Below, piece by piece: positions 1 to 9,057 of a DNA stretch of 53,846 nucleotides. Positions within the stretch are counted from its first letter, which is position 1. Each line of letters opens with the position of its first letter. The position numbers and the translations under genes were made by a program. Under the pieces are notes generated by a model. The model was given only the letters and a program-made list of their open reading frames with translations, did no database searches and was not told where the DNA came from. Location of the stretch: NCBI GenBank assembly GCA_000431335.1, contig FR888067.1, positions 1-53,846 on the forward strand, given 5' to 3'. The DNA comes from Clostridium sp. CAG:343. Lineage in GTDB: Bacteria; Bacillota; Clostridia; TANB77; CAG-508.

Positions 1-817
1 TATTTTCTTTTTTTATATTTTCTTTTATTTTTATTTTTTCTTTTTCTATTTTTTCTTTTTCATTTATTATTTTTATTTCTTTTAATAAATTATTTTTATT
101 ATTTAAATCTGAAATTTCTTCTTCTAATTTATTTTTATTTTCTTCTATTTCATATTTAATATCTTCATATTTTTCTAATTCTTGTTTTTTCTGTTCTAAA
201 TCTTCTATTTTTTTATTAATTATATTTATTGGTTTTTCCCTAGATCTTTGTGTTCCTATTTCATCTAATAACCTTCTATTTATTCTATCAATAGCTCTTT
301 TATATGAAACATTATCGTCTCCTGTTCCCACCAAATTTGCTATTTTTTGAACTAGTATATTTTGTTCCTGCTTACCTAACTTTACCTCTTGTTGGCCAAC
401 AACAACGGTAGATAAAAATAATTCTTCATCTACTTTAGTTTGTTCATAAAAAAATTCATTTCCTTTTGATTTATCAATATTAAATTCTTTTGAAATATCC
501 TCCATATTTTCATTAAATATTTTAGGATTTTTTTTCTTAAAATCTCTATAAATTTCATATTTATTTTTATTATTTAATTCATATTCTAATTTTCCAGAAA
601 ATTCTTCTCCTAACCAAGGTGTATATTTCTCCACGTCTGAATATTCTTTTCCTTTTTTATTTTTTGAAATTCCATAAAATGAATTTACAATAAAATTTAA
701 TAAAGTAGATTTTCCAGATTCATTTTTTCCATATATAATATTAATTCCATCTTTTAATTCAATTTCTTTTTCTTTTAATTTTCCATAAGAATTAATTTTT
801 ATTTTATTAATTTTCAA
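1..817 (-). CDS. SbcC/YhaN-like DNA repair ATPase, N-terminal part (cut by window edge)
   Basis: The first 272 codons of a gene that runs off the left edge. It begins with TTG at 815-817, 9 bases beyond the stop of the exonuclease gene, with a GGAG site at 824-827. The N-terminus has a Walker A motif, GKNESGKST (about residues 31-39), in the context of an SMC/Rad50-type ABC head. A typical VVVGQQEV stretch follows (about residue 125), and then a Lys/Glu-rich coiled coil begins before the edge. In this family the ATPase partners the SbcD/YhaO nuclease in processing DNA ends and hairpins. The close spacing to the nuclease gene supports one transcript. The C-terminal ATPase half lies outside the window, so SbcC cannot be told from YhaN. 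Confidence 0.85.
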   Translation of the reverse strand, partial: MKINKIKINSYGKLKEKEIELKDGINIIYGKNESGKSTLLNFIVNSFYGISKNKKGKEYSDVEKYTPWLGEEFSGKLEYELNNKNKYEIYRDFKKKNPKIFNENMEDISKEFNIDKSKGNEFFYEQTKVDEELFLSTVVVGQQEVKLGKQEQNILVQKIANLVGTGDDNVSYKRAIDRINRRLLDEIGTQRSREKPINIINKKIEDLEQKKQELEKYEDIKYEIEENKNKLEEEISDLNNKNNLLKEIKIINEKEKIEKEKIKIKENIKKEN

Positions 818-826
818 TTTTTTCTC

Positions 827-1912
827 CTATTCTAATGCTTCTAATCCAATCTCTATTGCCTTTTCTATTATATTTTTTTCGTCTTTTGATATATTTTTAT
901 TTTGTGATTTCTCAAGCATTTTTTTTACAAATAATCCTTTTAATGTAGTTGTATTTGATAATTTTTCTAAATCATATGCTATTTCAGTTTGATCTTTAAT
1001 TTTTATTATTCTTTGATTATCAATATACTTTAATATAGTGTATTTATCTATCTCAAAATTTCTATTTCCTATTAATAAAAGTTCTACATATTCATCTTCT
1101 TTTATTTCTAATTCATTTATATTTTCTATTAATTCTTCTTTTGAAAACATATTTGTTACATCTATACTTTCTTTTACAAATTGTTCTTCATCTAATGGTA
1201 CAAAAGTAAGATTTATATTTTCTTTTTCTAATTCTCCTACTATCATTCCATGTTTTCCTGGCTCATCAAAGCCTAATGAAACAGTAGAACCTGGATATGC
1301 TATTCTTTGTTGCTCCTCTGTATTAAAATCTAATTTATGAATATGTCCTAATGCTATATAATCAAAATTTTTTTCTTTTAATTTTTTTGATGATAATATA
1401 TTATAATTCTTTTCTACATTATTTCCTGCATCTAATGTAGCATGTGTAATTAATATATTTATTTTTTCTTTATTTTCTATTTCTATATTTTCTATGTTTG
1501 AATTATTACAATAAAAATCATCAAATCCAAATCCATATATATCTGCTTCTGGTAATTCTATTTTTTCTATTTCTGAATTAAATATTTTTACATTTTCATT
1601 CCAATTAAATTTATTATAATAAGAATTTTTAAGATATGGATCATGATTTCCCGGAGCTATAAAAATTTTAGTTTCTGGGATTTCCTTAAATAATTTATTA
1701 ATATATTCTATTGTAGATTGCCTTACATATTTATGCTCATATAAATCTCCTGAAATAAAAAAATATTTTATATTATTATTTTTTATATATTCTATTATTT
1801 TTTTGAACACTTTTCTTTGTTCTAATCTCCTTAAATCTCCTAATATATCTTTATCTGATAACTTTACAAATGGACTATCAAAATGCATGTCTGCAATATG
1901 TACAAATTTCAT
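827..1912 (-). CDS. DNA repair exonuclease, SbcD/YhaO-like metallophosphoesterase
   Basis: A 361-residue calcineurin-like phosphoesterase. Metal-binding motifs appear in order: DMH (8-10), GDLYEH (55-60), GNHD (88-91), THATLD (156-161) and GHIH (189-192). This is the Mre11/SbcD set, with a C-terminal extension of about 160 residues for partner binding. Members are Mn-dependent nucleases that act with an SbcC-type ATPase on DNA hairpins and breaks; that partner gene follows after 9 bases. The ATG has a good upstream AGGAG. A promoter of TTGAAA-17-TAGAAT form lies at 1980-2008. The length fits YhaO (about 400 aa) and SbcD (about 400 aa) almost equally, so I leave the symbol open. Confidence 0.9.
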   Translation of the reverse strand: MKFVHIADMHFDSPFVKLSDKDILGDLRRLEQRKVFKKIIEYIKNNNIKYFFISGDLYEHKYVRQSTIEYINKLFKEIPETKIFIAPGNHDPYLKNSYYNKFNWNENVKIFNSEIEKIELPEADIYGFGFDDFYCNNSNIENIEIENKEKINILITHATLDAGNNVEKNYNILSSKKLKEKNFDYIALGHIHKLDFNTEEQQRIAYPGSTVSLGFDEPGKHGMIVGELEKENINLTFVPLDEEQFVKESIDVTNMFSKEELIENINELEIKEDEYVELLLIGNRNFEIDKYTILKYIDNQRIIKIKDQTEIAYDLEKLSNTTTLKGLFVKKMLEKSQNKNISKDEKNIIEKAIEIGLEALE

Positions 1913-1979
1913 TTTTTCTCCTTATTTTTCTTAATATACAAAAAATAATCATTTAAATTATGATTATTTTCTTGTGCTT

Positions 1980-2008
1980 ATTCTACTATATATTTTTTAC
2001 TTTTTCAA
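1980..2008 (-). promoter_or_regulatory. Sigma-A-type promoter for the exonuclease/ATPase pair
   Basis: On the minus strand, TTGAAA (2003-2008) and TAGAAT (1980-1985) are separated by 17 bases, upstream of the nuclease start at 1912. An AT-rich palindrome lies in the leader at about 1942-1970. Confidence 0.5.
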
Positions 2009-2093
2009 TAGAATTTGCGAATTTTATTTCGGTATTTTATTGTGGAATATTTAGAAAAATCAAGCTTAAACCACTTAAAATTCAAACAAAATT

Positions 2094-2130
2094 GAAAAAA
2101 AACGCATAAGAAATTAAATTCTTATGCGCT
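2094..2130 (-). terminator. Rho-independent terminator of the virD4 operon
   Basis: A 10-bp stem (2103-2112 with 2119-2128, CGCATAAGAA type) and a 6-base loop. On the minus strand it is followed by an uninterrupted T run (2094-2102 read in reverse). It sits 10 bases after the virD4 stop and closes that operon. Confidence 0.85.
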
Positions 2131-2140
2131 TACATATATT

Positions 2141-4142
2141 TTATTCGTCATCATCTTCAATTGGTCCAAATAATTCATCAAACTTAGCTTCCAATTCTTT
2201 TTGCAAATCATAAGTATCATCATCTTCTGATTCTTGTGGTAAAACTGGTGCCTCATCTTCAAAACTATTTAAATCCAAATTCTGTGGTTTTAATTCTTCA
2301 TTCTTTTTTTCTGGTTGTGGTGCATTATTTTCATCTTCAAACAAATCATCTAAAGACTCCACTTTTAAATTTTGCACTTTCTCTTCCGTTTTATCTTCTA
2401 CATATGGATTATAAGGATTGTATTTTCTCCAAGTTCCTCTATCAATCTCTCCAATATCATTATGACTTATTTCTAATTCAGCCATTTTTTTAGCCATTGG
2501 ATGTTTAAAATAATAAAATTTATTAGCCTTTACCGGTTTTATTCCTTTTTCAAAAATAATACATAAATCATTATCTAATCTACGTAATTCATCTGGTGTC
2601 ATTAATGCTCTTGCCATAACTTGATCTGAAACTGATTTTCCTGTTTTCCAATTTTGCCTATCTCTATTAACAGATATACTATCTCTCTCAATAGTCTTTT
2701 CTCCTAAGGCTTTTGAAAAATATTCAACTGTTTTATAAGAGTTACTTCCTAAAAATACATGTGTATCACAGTTTCCCATTATAGTTTCATAAGATTTTTC
2801 ATAAACCGCCTCTAATTGATCTATGTTTTGTAAAATAACACTAAATGATATTTTTCTACTTCTTGATGTTGATATTTTTTTATCAAAATCAGGTATTTTT
2901 CCTATATTAGCAAACTCATCTAAAATAAAGAATGTTTGCTCTTTTAATTTTCCTCCATTTTGATCTGCATAATCATACAATTGTTGTATCATCTGTGAGA
3001 AAAATATTGTAAGTAAGAAATCATATGCTGTATGCGTATCTGATGATATTACATATACAGCTGTTTTTCTATTTCCTATTTCTTCAAAATCTATTGTATC
3101 TGTTGATGTTAGTTCTGCAATTTCCTTTGAATCAAACTTACCTAATTTTGATTGCAATGTACTTAATATAGAGCCATATGTCTTTTCAGGTGCTATTTCA
3201 ATTGATTTATAATACATCCTAGCAGGATGATCATATGGTAATTTACTAATTAATTCTGTAAGTAAATTGCCTCCTCCATTGCTATTAGCAGCTCTAACTA
3301 ATTCAGCACAGCTTGCTAGATTCTGTTCTTCTTCTGGTCTAGTCGCAATTAAATAATATATTAATGCTTTTAATAACATTTCTGCCATATCATCCCAATA
3401 TGGATCTGATTTTCCACCTTCTGCTTGTTGTCCTTTTACTATTGTATTAGCAATAACATCTACATCAAGTTCTGATGAAATATGCATTAATGGATTATAA
3501 CCATCACTATATTGTGGCCTTACTAAGTTTAATACTTTAATTTCATATCCTTTTGACTTTAAATATCCTGCTGTTCTATCATATAATTCTCCCTTTGGAT
3601 CTGTAAAAACATACGAGCCTAAACATTGATATGCATTTGGAATTGAATATGATGCTGATTTACCAGAACCTGATCCGTCCAACAACTAGTACATTTACAT
3701 TTCCTCGTTTATCTACTGGCAAATAATTATTTTCTGCAAGAACAATTCCCTTATTTTTATCTAATATTTTATATTGTTCTCCTCTTTGACTCCAATCACT
3801 AGAACCATGTTCAATATCTGAATATTCATTTTTAGGAGCTGATTTTACAAATCCTATAAAAAAGAATAATGAATAAAATATAGTTACAATTAATAATGTT
3901 GAAAAATAATTTCCAACTGCTCCTTCTGTAAAGATACTACCAAATGTCGCAAATGGATTAGTTATTGACTTTATTAACATCTCTATAAATATTTGCAAAT
4001 CAAATGTTCCATTTGCTATTGACATATGATAACTATATGCAATAGGCGAAACAAATACTATGGCTATAAATATCCATAGTATTGCAAATATTATAAAATT
4101 CTTTCTATTTCTTTTAATAGCTCCCTCTACTTTGTAGTTCAT
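2141..4142 (-). CDS. VirD4/TraG-family type IV coupling protein, read through one +1 frameshift at CGG
   Basis: Two overlapping frames (4142-3660 and 3685-2141) together encode one protein of about 666 residues if base 3677 is skipped. The N-terminal part has two membrane helices (about residues 15-37 and 77-99) and the typical EHGSSDW stretch. The join falls inside Walker A: VLVVG is followed by an in-frame CGG, and skipping its C gives the canonical GGSGSGKS. The second part holds Walker B (LDEF, about 407-410), GTWRKYNPYNPY-like family features and an acidic tail. VirD4 ATPases pass substrates to type IV secretion channels. No other tra genes are near, so its partner and substrate are unknown. 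The start is the ATG at 4142 (AGGTG six bases upstream); an in-frame GTG lies nine bases earlier. It may be a pseudogene if the extra base is not bypassed. Confidence 0.8.
3674..3677 (-). other. Putative CGGA +1 recoding site in virD4
   Basis: Read on the minus strand, codons GTT GTT GGA are followed by in-frame CGG and then A. Zero-frame reading stops five codons later. Skipping the C continues as GGA TCA GGT TCT GGT AAA, the conserved P-loop. One of four such sites in the window. Confidence 0.6.
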
Positions 4143-4177
4143 AAAATTCACCTACTCTTTTGTAAATTATTTATCTT

Positions 4178-4447
4178 TTATTGTCTTTCCTCTTTTTCTA
4201 TTCTTGTATTATTTTCTGCTGATATACTCATACAACTAATTCCTAGCTCTGTACTTATAGGGTCTACTGGTCTTTTTACAGAATTTGTTACTTGTGTCTT
4301 TTTCTTGTTTGACATTTTTTCATTTAGTAATCCTAATACTACTGGATTTATTGCAACAATTGTTATTCCTTTATCATCTTTTCCAGCTGCTCCTTCTATA
4401 GCTTCTACCGGTATTTGTGTATCCCTTTGTTTTTTATTTGCAGTCAT
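4178..4447 (-). CDS. Small hypothetical protein of the virD4 operon
   Basis: An 89-residue protein I do not recognise. It is polar and has no signal peptide or membrane segment. The middle carries a mildly hydrophobic stretch (ITIVAINPVVLGLL, about residues 29-42) that could be one amphipathic helix, followed by a Lys-rich segment. A strong GGGAGG site lies just upstream of the ATG. It sits between the 172-residue gene and virD4, 35 bases before the latter, in an operon with its own promoter and terminator. That position suggests a partner or substrate-related factor for the coupling protein, but this is inference from context only. Confidence 0.6.
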   Translation of the reverse strand: MTANKKQRDTQIPVEAIEGAAGKDDKGITIVAINPVVLGLLNEKMSNKKKTQVTNSVKRPVDPISTELGISCMSISAENNTRIEKEERQ

Positions 4448-4459
4448 AACATTTCCTCC

Positions 4460-4978
4460 CTATCCTTCATCTCTTATTTCGAATGCGAAATAAGATTTAT
4501 ATGGTTTTAACTTACATTTTCCTTTAACTTCATTTGTTTTTTCATCAAAATAAAGCACAGGCTTTACCTCTTCTGTAGTTTCTGGATCTATAATAGATAT
4601 AGGTCTTTTAAAGTTTGGTGTATATTGAAAGTCTTTATATTCTGTTTCTTGTTCAGAGTATAATGTATTAAATTTAAAAGGTGTAGGTTTTTTAGTAATT
4701 TTAACTTCATCTCCAAGCAAAATACCATTATTAATAACCACCTTATCTTTTGCAAAAGACAAAATAATAAGCTGATTACCATCTTTTTGTGGCTCATCTA
4801 CGTAAAAAGTCTTTTTATTATAATTTCCTACAATCTCTTCAGTGTGGTCTAACCTTTCTACTGTATATTTAGGATACTGATTTAGATATTCTTTTTTTGT
4901 TTTATTTACTTGATATATTACTGTTTTTACTCCATCTGGATCTGTTATGCTAAAATGTTTTCCTTGCATAGTTTCCAT
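4460..4978 (-). CDS. Hypothetical protein, first gene of the virD4 operon
   Basis: A 172-residue soluble protein of no family I can name. It is rich in beta-forming and charged residues and has no membrane segment or signal peptide. The sequence alternates short Val/Ile/Tyr strands with Lys/Glu/Asp turns, as in small all-beta domains. Its start (ATG 4978) has only a weak GGGGTG site; an in-frame ATG three codons later is possible. It is the first gene after a perfect consensus promoter and lies 12 bases before the 89-residue gene. The whole cluster therefore looks like one transcript ending with the VirD4 protein. Confidence 0.6.
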   Translation of the reverse strand: METMQGKHFSITDPDGVKTVIYQVNKTKKEYLNQYPKYTVERLDHTEEIVGNYNKKTFYVDEPQKDGNQLIILSFAKDKVVINNGILLGDEVKITKKPTPFKFNTLYSEQETEYKDFQYTPNFKRPISIIDPETTEEVKPVLYFDEKTNEVKGKCKLKPYKSYFAFEIRDEG

Positions 4979-5043
4979 TTATACTTACACCCCGTTTCTA
5001 TGTTTTAATCCATAGTTTGTCTTTTGTTACACTACTAATTACA

Positions 5044-5072
5044 ATTATAGCTAAAAAAGCTACTTTTGTCAA
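5044..5072 (-). promoter_or_regulatory. Consensus sigma-A promoter of the virD4 operon
   Basis: On the minus strand: TTGACA (5067-5072), a 17-base spacer, then TATAAT (5044-5049). Both hexamers match the consensus exactly. Transcription would start near 5037, about 60 bases before the first gene. An AGCT-N6-AGCT-type palindrome lies within the spacer and could be an operator. Confidence 0.75.
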
Positions 5073-5087
5073 CATTTATGTAAAGTT

Positions 5088-5966
5088 TTATTTTCTTGGA
5101 TTAAAATTTGATATTTCATTTAATTTTTTAAATATTTTTTCTTCTTGTTGTGTCAATTGTTTTGGTACTACAATTTTAATTTCTGCCACTAAGTCTCCTC
5201 TTGTTGTTTTACTAGATTGATATCCTTTATTTGGTATTCTTATTTTTTCTCCGCTTTGTATTCCTTGTGGTATATATACTTTTGTTTCATCATCAATTGA
5301 TTGTACTATTGCTCTTGTTCCTAAAGCAGCTTCCCAAGGTGTCAAAAGTAAATCTGTATATAAATCGCATCCTTTTAGTTTAAATTTATTATCATCTTTT
5401 ACTTTAACTTTTATCAATAAATCCCCGCTTTTTCCACCATCTCTCCCTGGTTTTCCTTGTCCAATTAATCTGATTTTCTCTCCATCTCTAATTCCTTGAG
5501 GTATTTTCAAAGTTAAATTTTTAGGTTGTCCTTCCATATTTTTTAAAGATATTTGCTTGTCCAAACCATAAAAAGCTTCATATATACTAATGTTAATTTC
5601 TGTTTCTACATTTTCACCTTTTACTGGGTTCTTACTTTTAGAAAGTTTATCTTTTTTTTCTATGTTATCAACATTTCCTAAAAAAATATTAAAAATTGCT
5701 CCTTTTTCCTCTTTACTTGAAAAAGCTTTTTTTCCTTTCGCAAATTTAGAATTCCAAATTCTATCATATTTTCTTTTAGATGATGGAACTGATAATGTTT
5801 TATATGCTTCATTTATATCTTTTATTTTTTCTTCTGCTAATGTATCCCCGACATTTAAATCTGGGTGATATTTCTTAGCTGCTTGTCTATAAGCTTGTTT
5901 TATTTTTTCAATTGAAACGTGGCTTGTTTCTAAATCTAATATTTTATAGTAATTTTTAAAAACCAT
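5088..5966 (-). CDS. DnaJ/CbpA-like J-domain co-chaperone without zinc finger
   Basis: A protein of about 292 residues with an N-terminal J domain (about residues 3-67) carrying the HPD motif that stimulates DnaK ATPase. A short linker follows, then two DnaJ C-terminal substrate-binding domains with typical IPQGIRDGEKIRL and IPQGIQSGEKIRI segments. The four CxxCxGxG zinc motifs of full-length DnaJ are absent, as in CbpA. The ATG at 5966 is preferred: GGGAGG lies nine bases upstream of it but directly abuts the earlier ATG (5975). A TATAAT at 5999-6004 probably belongs to its promoter. No grpE or dnaK is nearby, so this is probably an accessory J protein rather than the main one. Confidence 0.88.
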   Translation of the reverse strand: MVFKNYYKILDLETSHVSIEKIKQAYRQAAKKYHPDLNVGDTLAEEKIKDINEAYKTLSVPSSKRKYDRIWNSKFAKGKKAFSSKEEKGAIFNIFLGNVDNIEKKDKLSKSKNPVKGENVETEINISIYEAFYGLDKQISLKNMEGQPKNLTLKIPQGIRDGEKIRLIGQGKPGRDGGKSGDLLIKVKVKDDNKFKLKGCDLYTDLLLTPWEAALGTRAIVQSIDDETKVYIPQGIQSGEKIRIPNKGYQSSKTTRGDLVAEIKIVVPKQLTQQEEKIFKKLNEISNFNPRK

Positions 5967-6079
5967 TTTTAACATCCTCCCTAAAATCAGGTATGCTTAT
6001 TATATCATAAAAATAAAAAAAATCCATAGTTTTTATGCTTAAGTTTCAATATTTCTGTCACAGTTCATAAAAAAAAATT

Positions 6080-6439
6080 ATAATGTCCAAACTCTGGCTC
6101 CAACTATAACACTTAAATTTTATTTAATGACGTTTGATTGGAATGAAAAATAGAAAATCTTTTACAAGAAAATGAGTAATGTTCACGGGCAAAATTATTA
6201 TTATATGAATTTAAACTTTTCTCAGATTATATGTATATGGTTTTATAATTTTTGAATATGATTGGAATAATCTTAGAATTTCTTAAATAAATTAATGGAA
6301 AATGTTCGCGTCGAGCTTTAGCTCGGACTAAGTGAAAGGGTGCCATTAATTTATTTTAGAAATTCTTAGATTATGTATTGAACTGAGAAAAGTCTAAATT
6401 CATATAATAATAATTTTGAGCCAGAGTTTGGATATTATA
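6080..6439. repeat. Long imperfect palindromic repeat element, copy A
   Basis: This fills most of the 480-base space between the dnaJ-like gene and ddl. The outer arms pair (6080-6100 with 6418-6438, differing at one G:T position). The inner arms pair at about 6190-6225 with 6382-6419, and the arms next to the apex pair at about 6272-6298 with 6343-6370. The apex, 6299-6342, contains the small hairpin CGAGC-TTTA-GCTCG. About 88 bases (6101-6188) interrupt the left arm. That insert is similar to the reverse complement of the right flank of copy B (28312-28370). Bases 6231 to about 6370 align without gaps to copy B at 28123 to about 28262. No credible open reading frame is seen inside. Confidence 0.8.
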
Positions 6440-6447
6440 ATCATTTC

Positions 6448-7515
6448 TTACTGAACTGTAACATATTTTTCTTTGCTCAACTCTATCAACTTATTTAGCA
6501 ACTCTTTATAACTAACTCCACTAGCCTCAAATAACTTTGGATACATACTAATACTAGTAAACCCCGGTAAAGTATTAATTTCATTAATATAAATTTTATT
6601 TTTTCCATTTTCAATAAAAAAATCTACCCTTGACAATCCTTTTCCATCTATTGCTTTAAAAGCCTTTATTGCTTGGTTTCTAATTTCAACTGACAACTCT
6701 TCTGAAATATTGGCTGGTATTTCTGTTTTAGATTCTTCATTATTATATTTTGCATCATAACTATAAAATTCTTCTGCAGATTTTACTTCTCCAACACAAG
6801 AAGCCGTTACCTCTTCATTTCCAAGCACAGCACATTCTACTTCTCTTCCTATAATACCTTCTTCTATTAATATCTTATTATCAAACTTTGAAGCATACTC
6901 TATTGCCTGTTTTAACTCTCCTTTACTTTTTGCTTTATTTATTCCAACACTAGATCCTGAATTAGATGGTTTAATAAACATTGGAAATTTTAAATTTTTA
7001 AAAATCTTTTCTACCACCCCATCTAAAGTCATTACTTGTTCATTAAATTTACTATCCATATAAATATATTTCTCATTGTATTTTCTGACATATTCGTATT
7101 TTGCTTGATTTAATCCAGCTTTTTCAAAAATAACTTTTGTATAAACCTTATCCATTCCTACGCTAGAAGCTAAAACTCCACATCCTACATATGGTTTTTT
7201 TAACAATTCAAACAACCCTTGTATTGTTCCATCTTCTCCATATAATCCATGTAATATAGGAAATAAAATATCCAATTTTTTTAAATAACCTATAATATCT
7301 GATATTTTATTTTTCTTATCAACCTTTTCTCCTAATTTTCTTTCTTCTTGTAAGTCACTATATTCATACCAAATTCCATTTTTATCAATATAAATAGGAT
7401 ATATCTCATATTTTTCTCTGTCCAAATTCTTTATCACTGAATTTGCTGATACAACAGAAACCTCATTTTCTGTTGACATCCCTCCAAATATCACTCCTAA
7501 TCTTTCTTTTTCCAT
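6448..7515 (-). CDS. ddl: D-alanine--D-alanine ligase
   Basis: A 355-residue ATP-grasp enzyme that joins two D-alanines for peptidoglycan precursors in the cytoplasm. The N-terminal VIFGGMSTENEVS motif is typical (the family usually has GG.S.EHEVS). The ATP-grasp core follows, with FIKPSNSGSSVGI and the metal/ATP-binding ending INEINTLPGFT. The length is normal for Ddl. The start overlaps the 3' end of murF by 19 bases, which implies translational coupling in a murF-ddl transcript. An AAAGGA site sits inside murF. The last codons pair with sequence left of repeat copy A, so the palindrome may have shaped the 3' end of the gene. Confidence 0.93.
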   Translation of the reverse strand: MEKERLGVIFGGMSTENEVSVVSANSVIKNLDREKYEIYPIYIDKNGIWYEYSDLQEERKLGEKVDKKNKISDIIGYLKKLDILFPILHGLYGEDGTIQGLFELLKKPYVGCGVLASSVGMDKVYTKVIFEKAGLNQAKYEYVRKYNEKYIYMDSKFNEQVMTLDGVVEKIFKNLKFPMFIKPSNSGSSVGINKAKSKGELKQAIEYASKFDNKILIEEGIIGREVECAVLGNEEVTASCVGEVKSAEEFYSYDAKYNNEESKTEIPANISEELSVEIRNQAIKAFKAIDGKGLSRVDFFIENGKNKIYINEINTLPGFTSISMYPKLFEASGVSYKELLNKLIELSKEKYVTVQ

Positions 7516-8900
7516 AAACTTATCATCCTTTCTGCTAATTCATAGAATTTCATTCCATTAGAGGCTTTCAATAAAACCACATCTCCTGGTTTTATTACTT
7601 CTTTTAATACTTCTAAAATTTCTTCTTTATTTTCTAAATAATACACGTTTTCATCTTTCATTTTTTCTCTTGCTTTTTCTATAATATATTTTGAATTAGT
7701 TCCACTACATATTAATATATCAATTTTATTTTTAATTACTTCTTCTCCAACTTTTTTATGTAATTCCTTAGAATATTTTCCTAATTCAAACATATCCCCT
7801 AATATAGCAATTTTTCTATTTTCTTTAAATTCTGATAAAACTCCTAATGATGCTTTCATTGATTCTAAACTCGCATTATATGCATCATTAATTACTTTAA
7901 CACCATTTTCTAGTTCAGTTATATCCATTCTCTTTTTAGTAAGTTCAAAGCTTTCAATTCCCTCTTTTATCTTTTGATTATCAATTTTCAAAACTTTTCC
8001 CACCATTGCAGCACATAAGCTATTTAAAATAAAATGTTCTCCTCCAACTGGTACATTAATAGTTTCTTCTTTTTCATTTAATTTCAAATCAAATTTACTA
8101 TTTGAACTTTCTAATTTAATATTTTTTGCATTTAAATCACTTTTTTCTTTTATTCCATATGTTTTTATATTTAATTTATCTTTATTCTCTTCATACCAAT
8201 TATGTAATAAATCATTATCATTATTAATTATAACAACTGGATTTTCACATCCCTCTAAAATTTCTAGTTTAGCTTTTAAAATATTCTCTCGAGACCCTAA
8301 ATTTCCTATATGAGAAGTTCCTATATTTGTAATAACACAAATTGTTGGCTTTGCAATAGATGTAAGTAAACTAATTTCTCCAAAGTGATTCATTCCCATT
8401 TCTAATACCATAGCTTCCTCATTTTGCATTTTTAAAATAGTAAATGGCAATCCTATATTATTATTATTATTTCCTAATGTTTTTAATGTTGTATATTTTT
8501 TATTAACTACATTTGCTACAATATCTTTTGTACTAGTTTTTCCCACACTTCCTGTAATAGCTATAACTGGTATATTATATAAGCTTCTTTTATATTTTGC
8601 TATACAATATAATGCCTCTAATGTATCTTCAACTTCTATAATAATTTTATTTTCAAATTTTCTTTTATCATCGTCTGTACAATTATTTTTCTCTATAATT
8701 ACTCCAGCTGCTCCTTTTTTTAAAGCTTCCCTCCAAAATTTATTTCCATCAAATTTTTCTCCTTTTATTGCTATATAAATATCTCCTTCTTCTATTATTC
8801 TTGTATCTTTAGAAAACTTTCTGCATATGAATTTTTTATCTCCTAATATTAATTTCCCATTTGATTCTCTCACAATATCTTCTACTGTTAAATTTTCCAC
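7497..8900 (-). CDS. murF: UDP-MurNAc-tripeptide--D-alanyl-D-alanine ligase
   Basis: A 467-residue Mur ligase that adds D-Ala-D-Ala to the UDP-MurNAc-tripeptide, the last cytoplasmic step before lipid linkage. The ATP-binding loop GSVGKTSTKD lies at about residues 117-126 after an N-terminal substrate domain. It is followed by EMGMNHFGEI and the C-terminal domain with DAYNAS and ILGDMFELG, all MurF hallmarks. The start is GTG at 8900 with GAGAGG upstream. It is followed directly by ddl, which makes the dipeptide that MurF uses, so the pair is functionally coherent. Confidence 0.94.
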   Translation of the reverse strand: MENLTVEDIVRESNGKLILGDKKFICRKFSKDTRIIEEGDIYIAIKGEKFDGNKFWREALKKGAAGVIIEKNNCTDDDKRKFENKIIIEVEDTLEALYCIAKYKRSLYNIPVIAITGSVGKTSTKDIVANVVNKKYTTLKTLGNNNNNIGLPFTILKMQNEEAMVLEMGMNHFGEISLLTSIAKPTICVITNIGTSHIGNLGSRENILKAKLEILEGCENPVVIINNDNDLLHNWYEENKDKLNIKTYGIKEKSDLNAKNIKLESSNSKFDLKLNEKEETINVPVGGEHFILNSLCAAMVGKVLKIDNQKIKEGIESFELTKKRMDITELENGVKVINDAYNASLESMKASLGVLSEFKENRKIAILGDMFELGKYSKELHKKVGEEVIKNKIDILICSGTNSKYIIEKAREKMKDENVYYLENKEEILEVLKEVIKPGDVVLLKASNGMKFYELAERMISLWKKKD

Positions 8901-9022
8901 TTTTCATTTTCCTCTCAATTAATTTAATTTTTTAAAAATACATTTGTAAATTTTAATTTTTCTTTGCTAGATTATATGTCTATTTTTTTAAATTTGCAAC
9001 ATTCAAAATATTTAAAACTTAC

Positions 9023-9052
9023 AAAAGAGCAGTCATTAAGTACTGCTCTTTT
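9023..9052 (-). terminator. Terminator after the SASP gene
   Basis: An 11-bp stem (AAAAGAGCAGT at 9023-9033 with 9042-9052) and an 8-base loop. It lies just downstream of the minus-strand SASP gene and ends in a T tract on that strand. Confidence 0.75.
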
Positions 9053-9057
9053 CCAAA

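Noticed and set aside
1038..1340. Plus-strand frame of 100 codons opposite the SbcD-like gene
   Set aside because: It is a shadow of the exonuclease gene with low-complexity Ser/Phe content and no ribosome-binding site.
3660..4142. Annotating the 5' virD4 fragment as a separate small membrane protein
   Set aside because: It contains exactly the VirD4 membrane domain and runs into Walker A; the second half has only a TTG directly after a stop codon and no site of its own.
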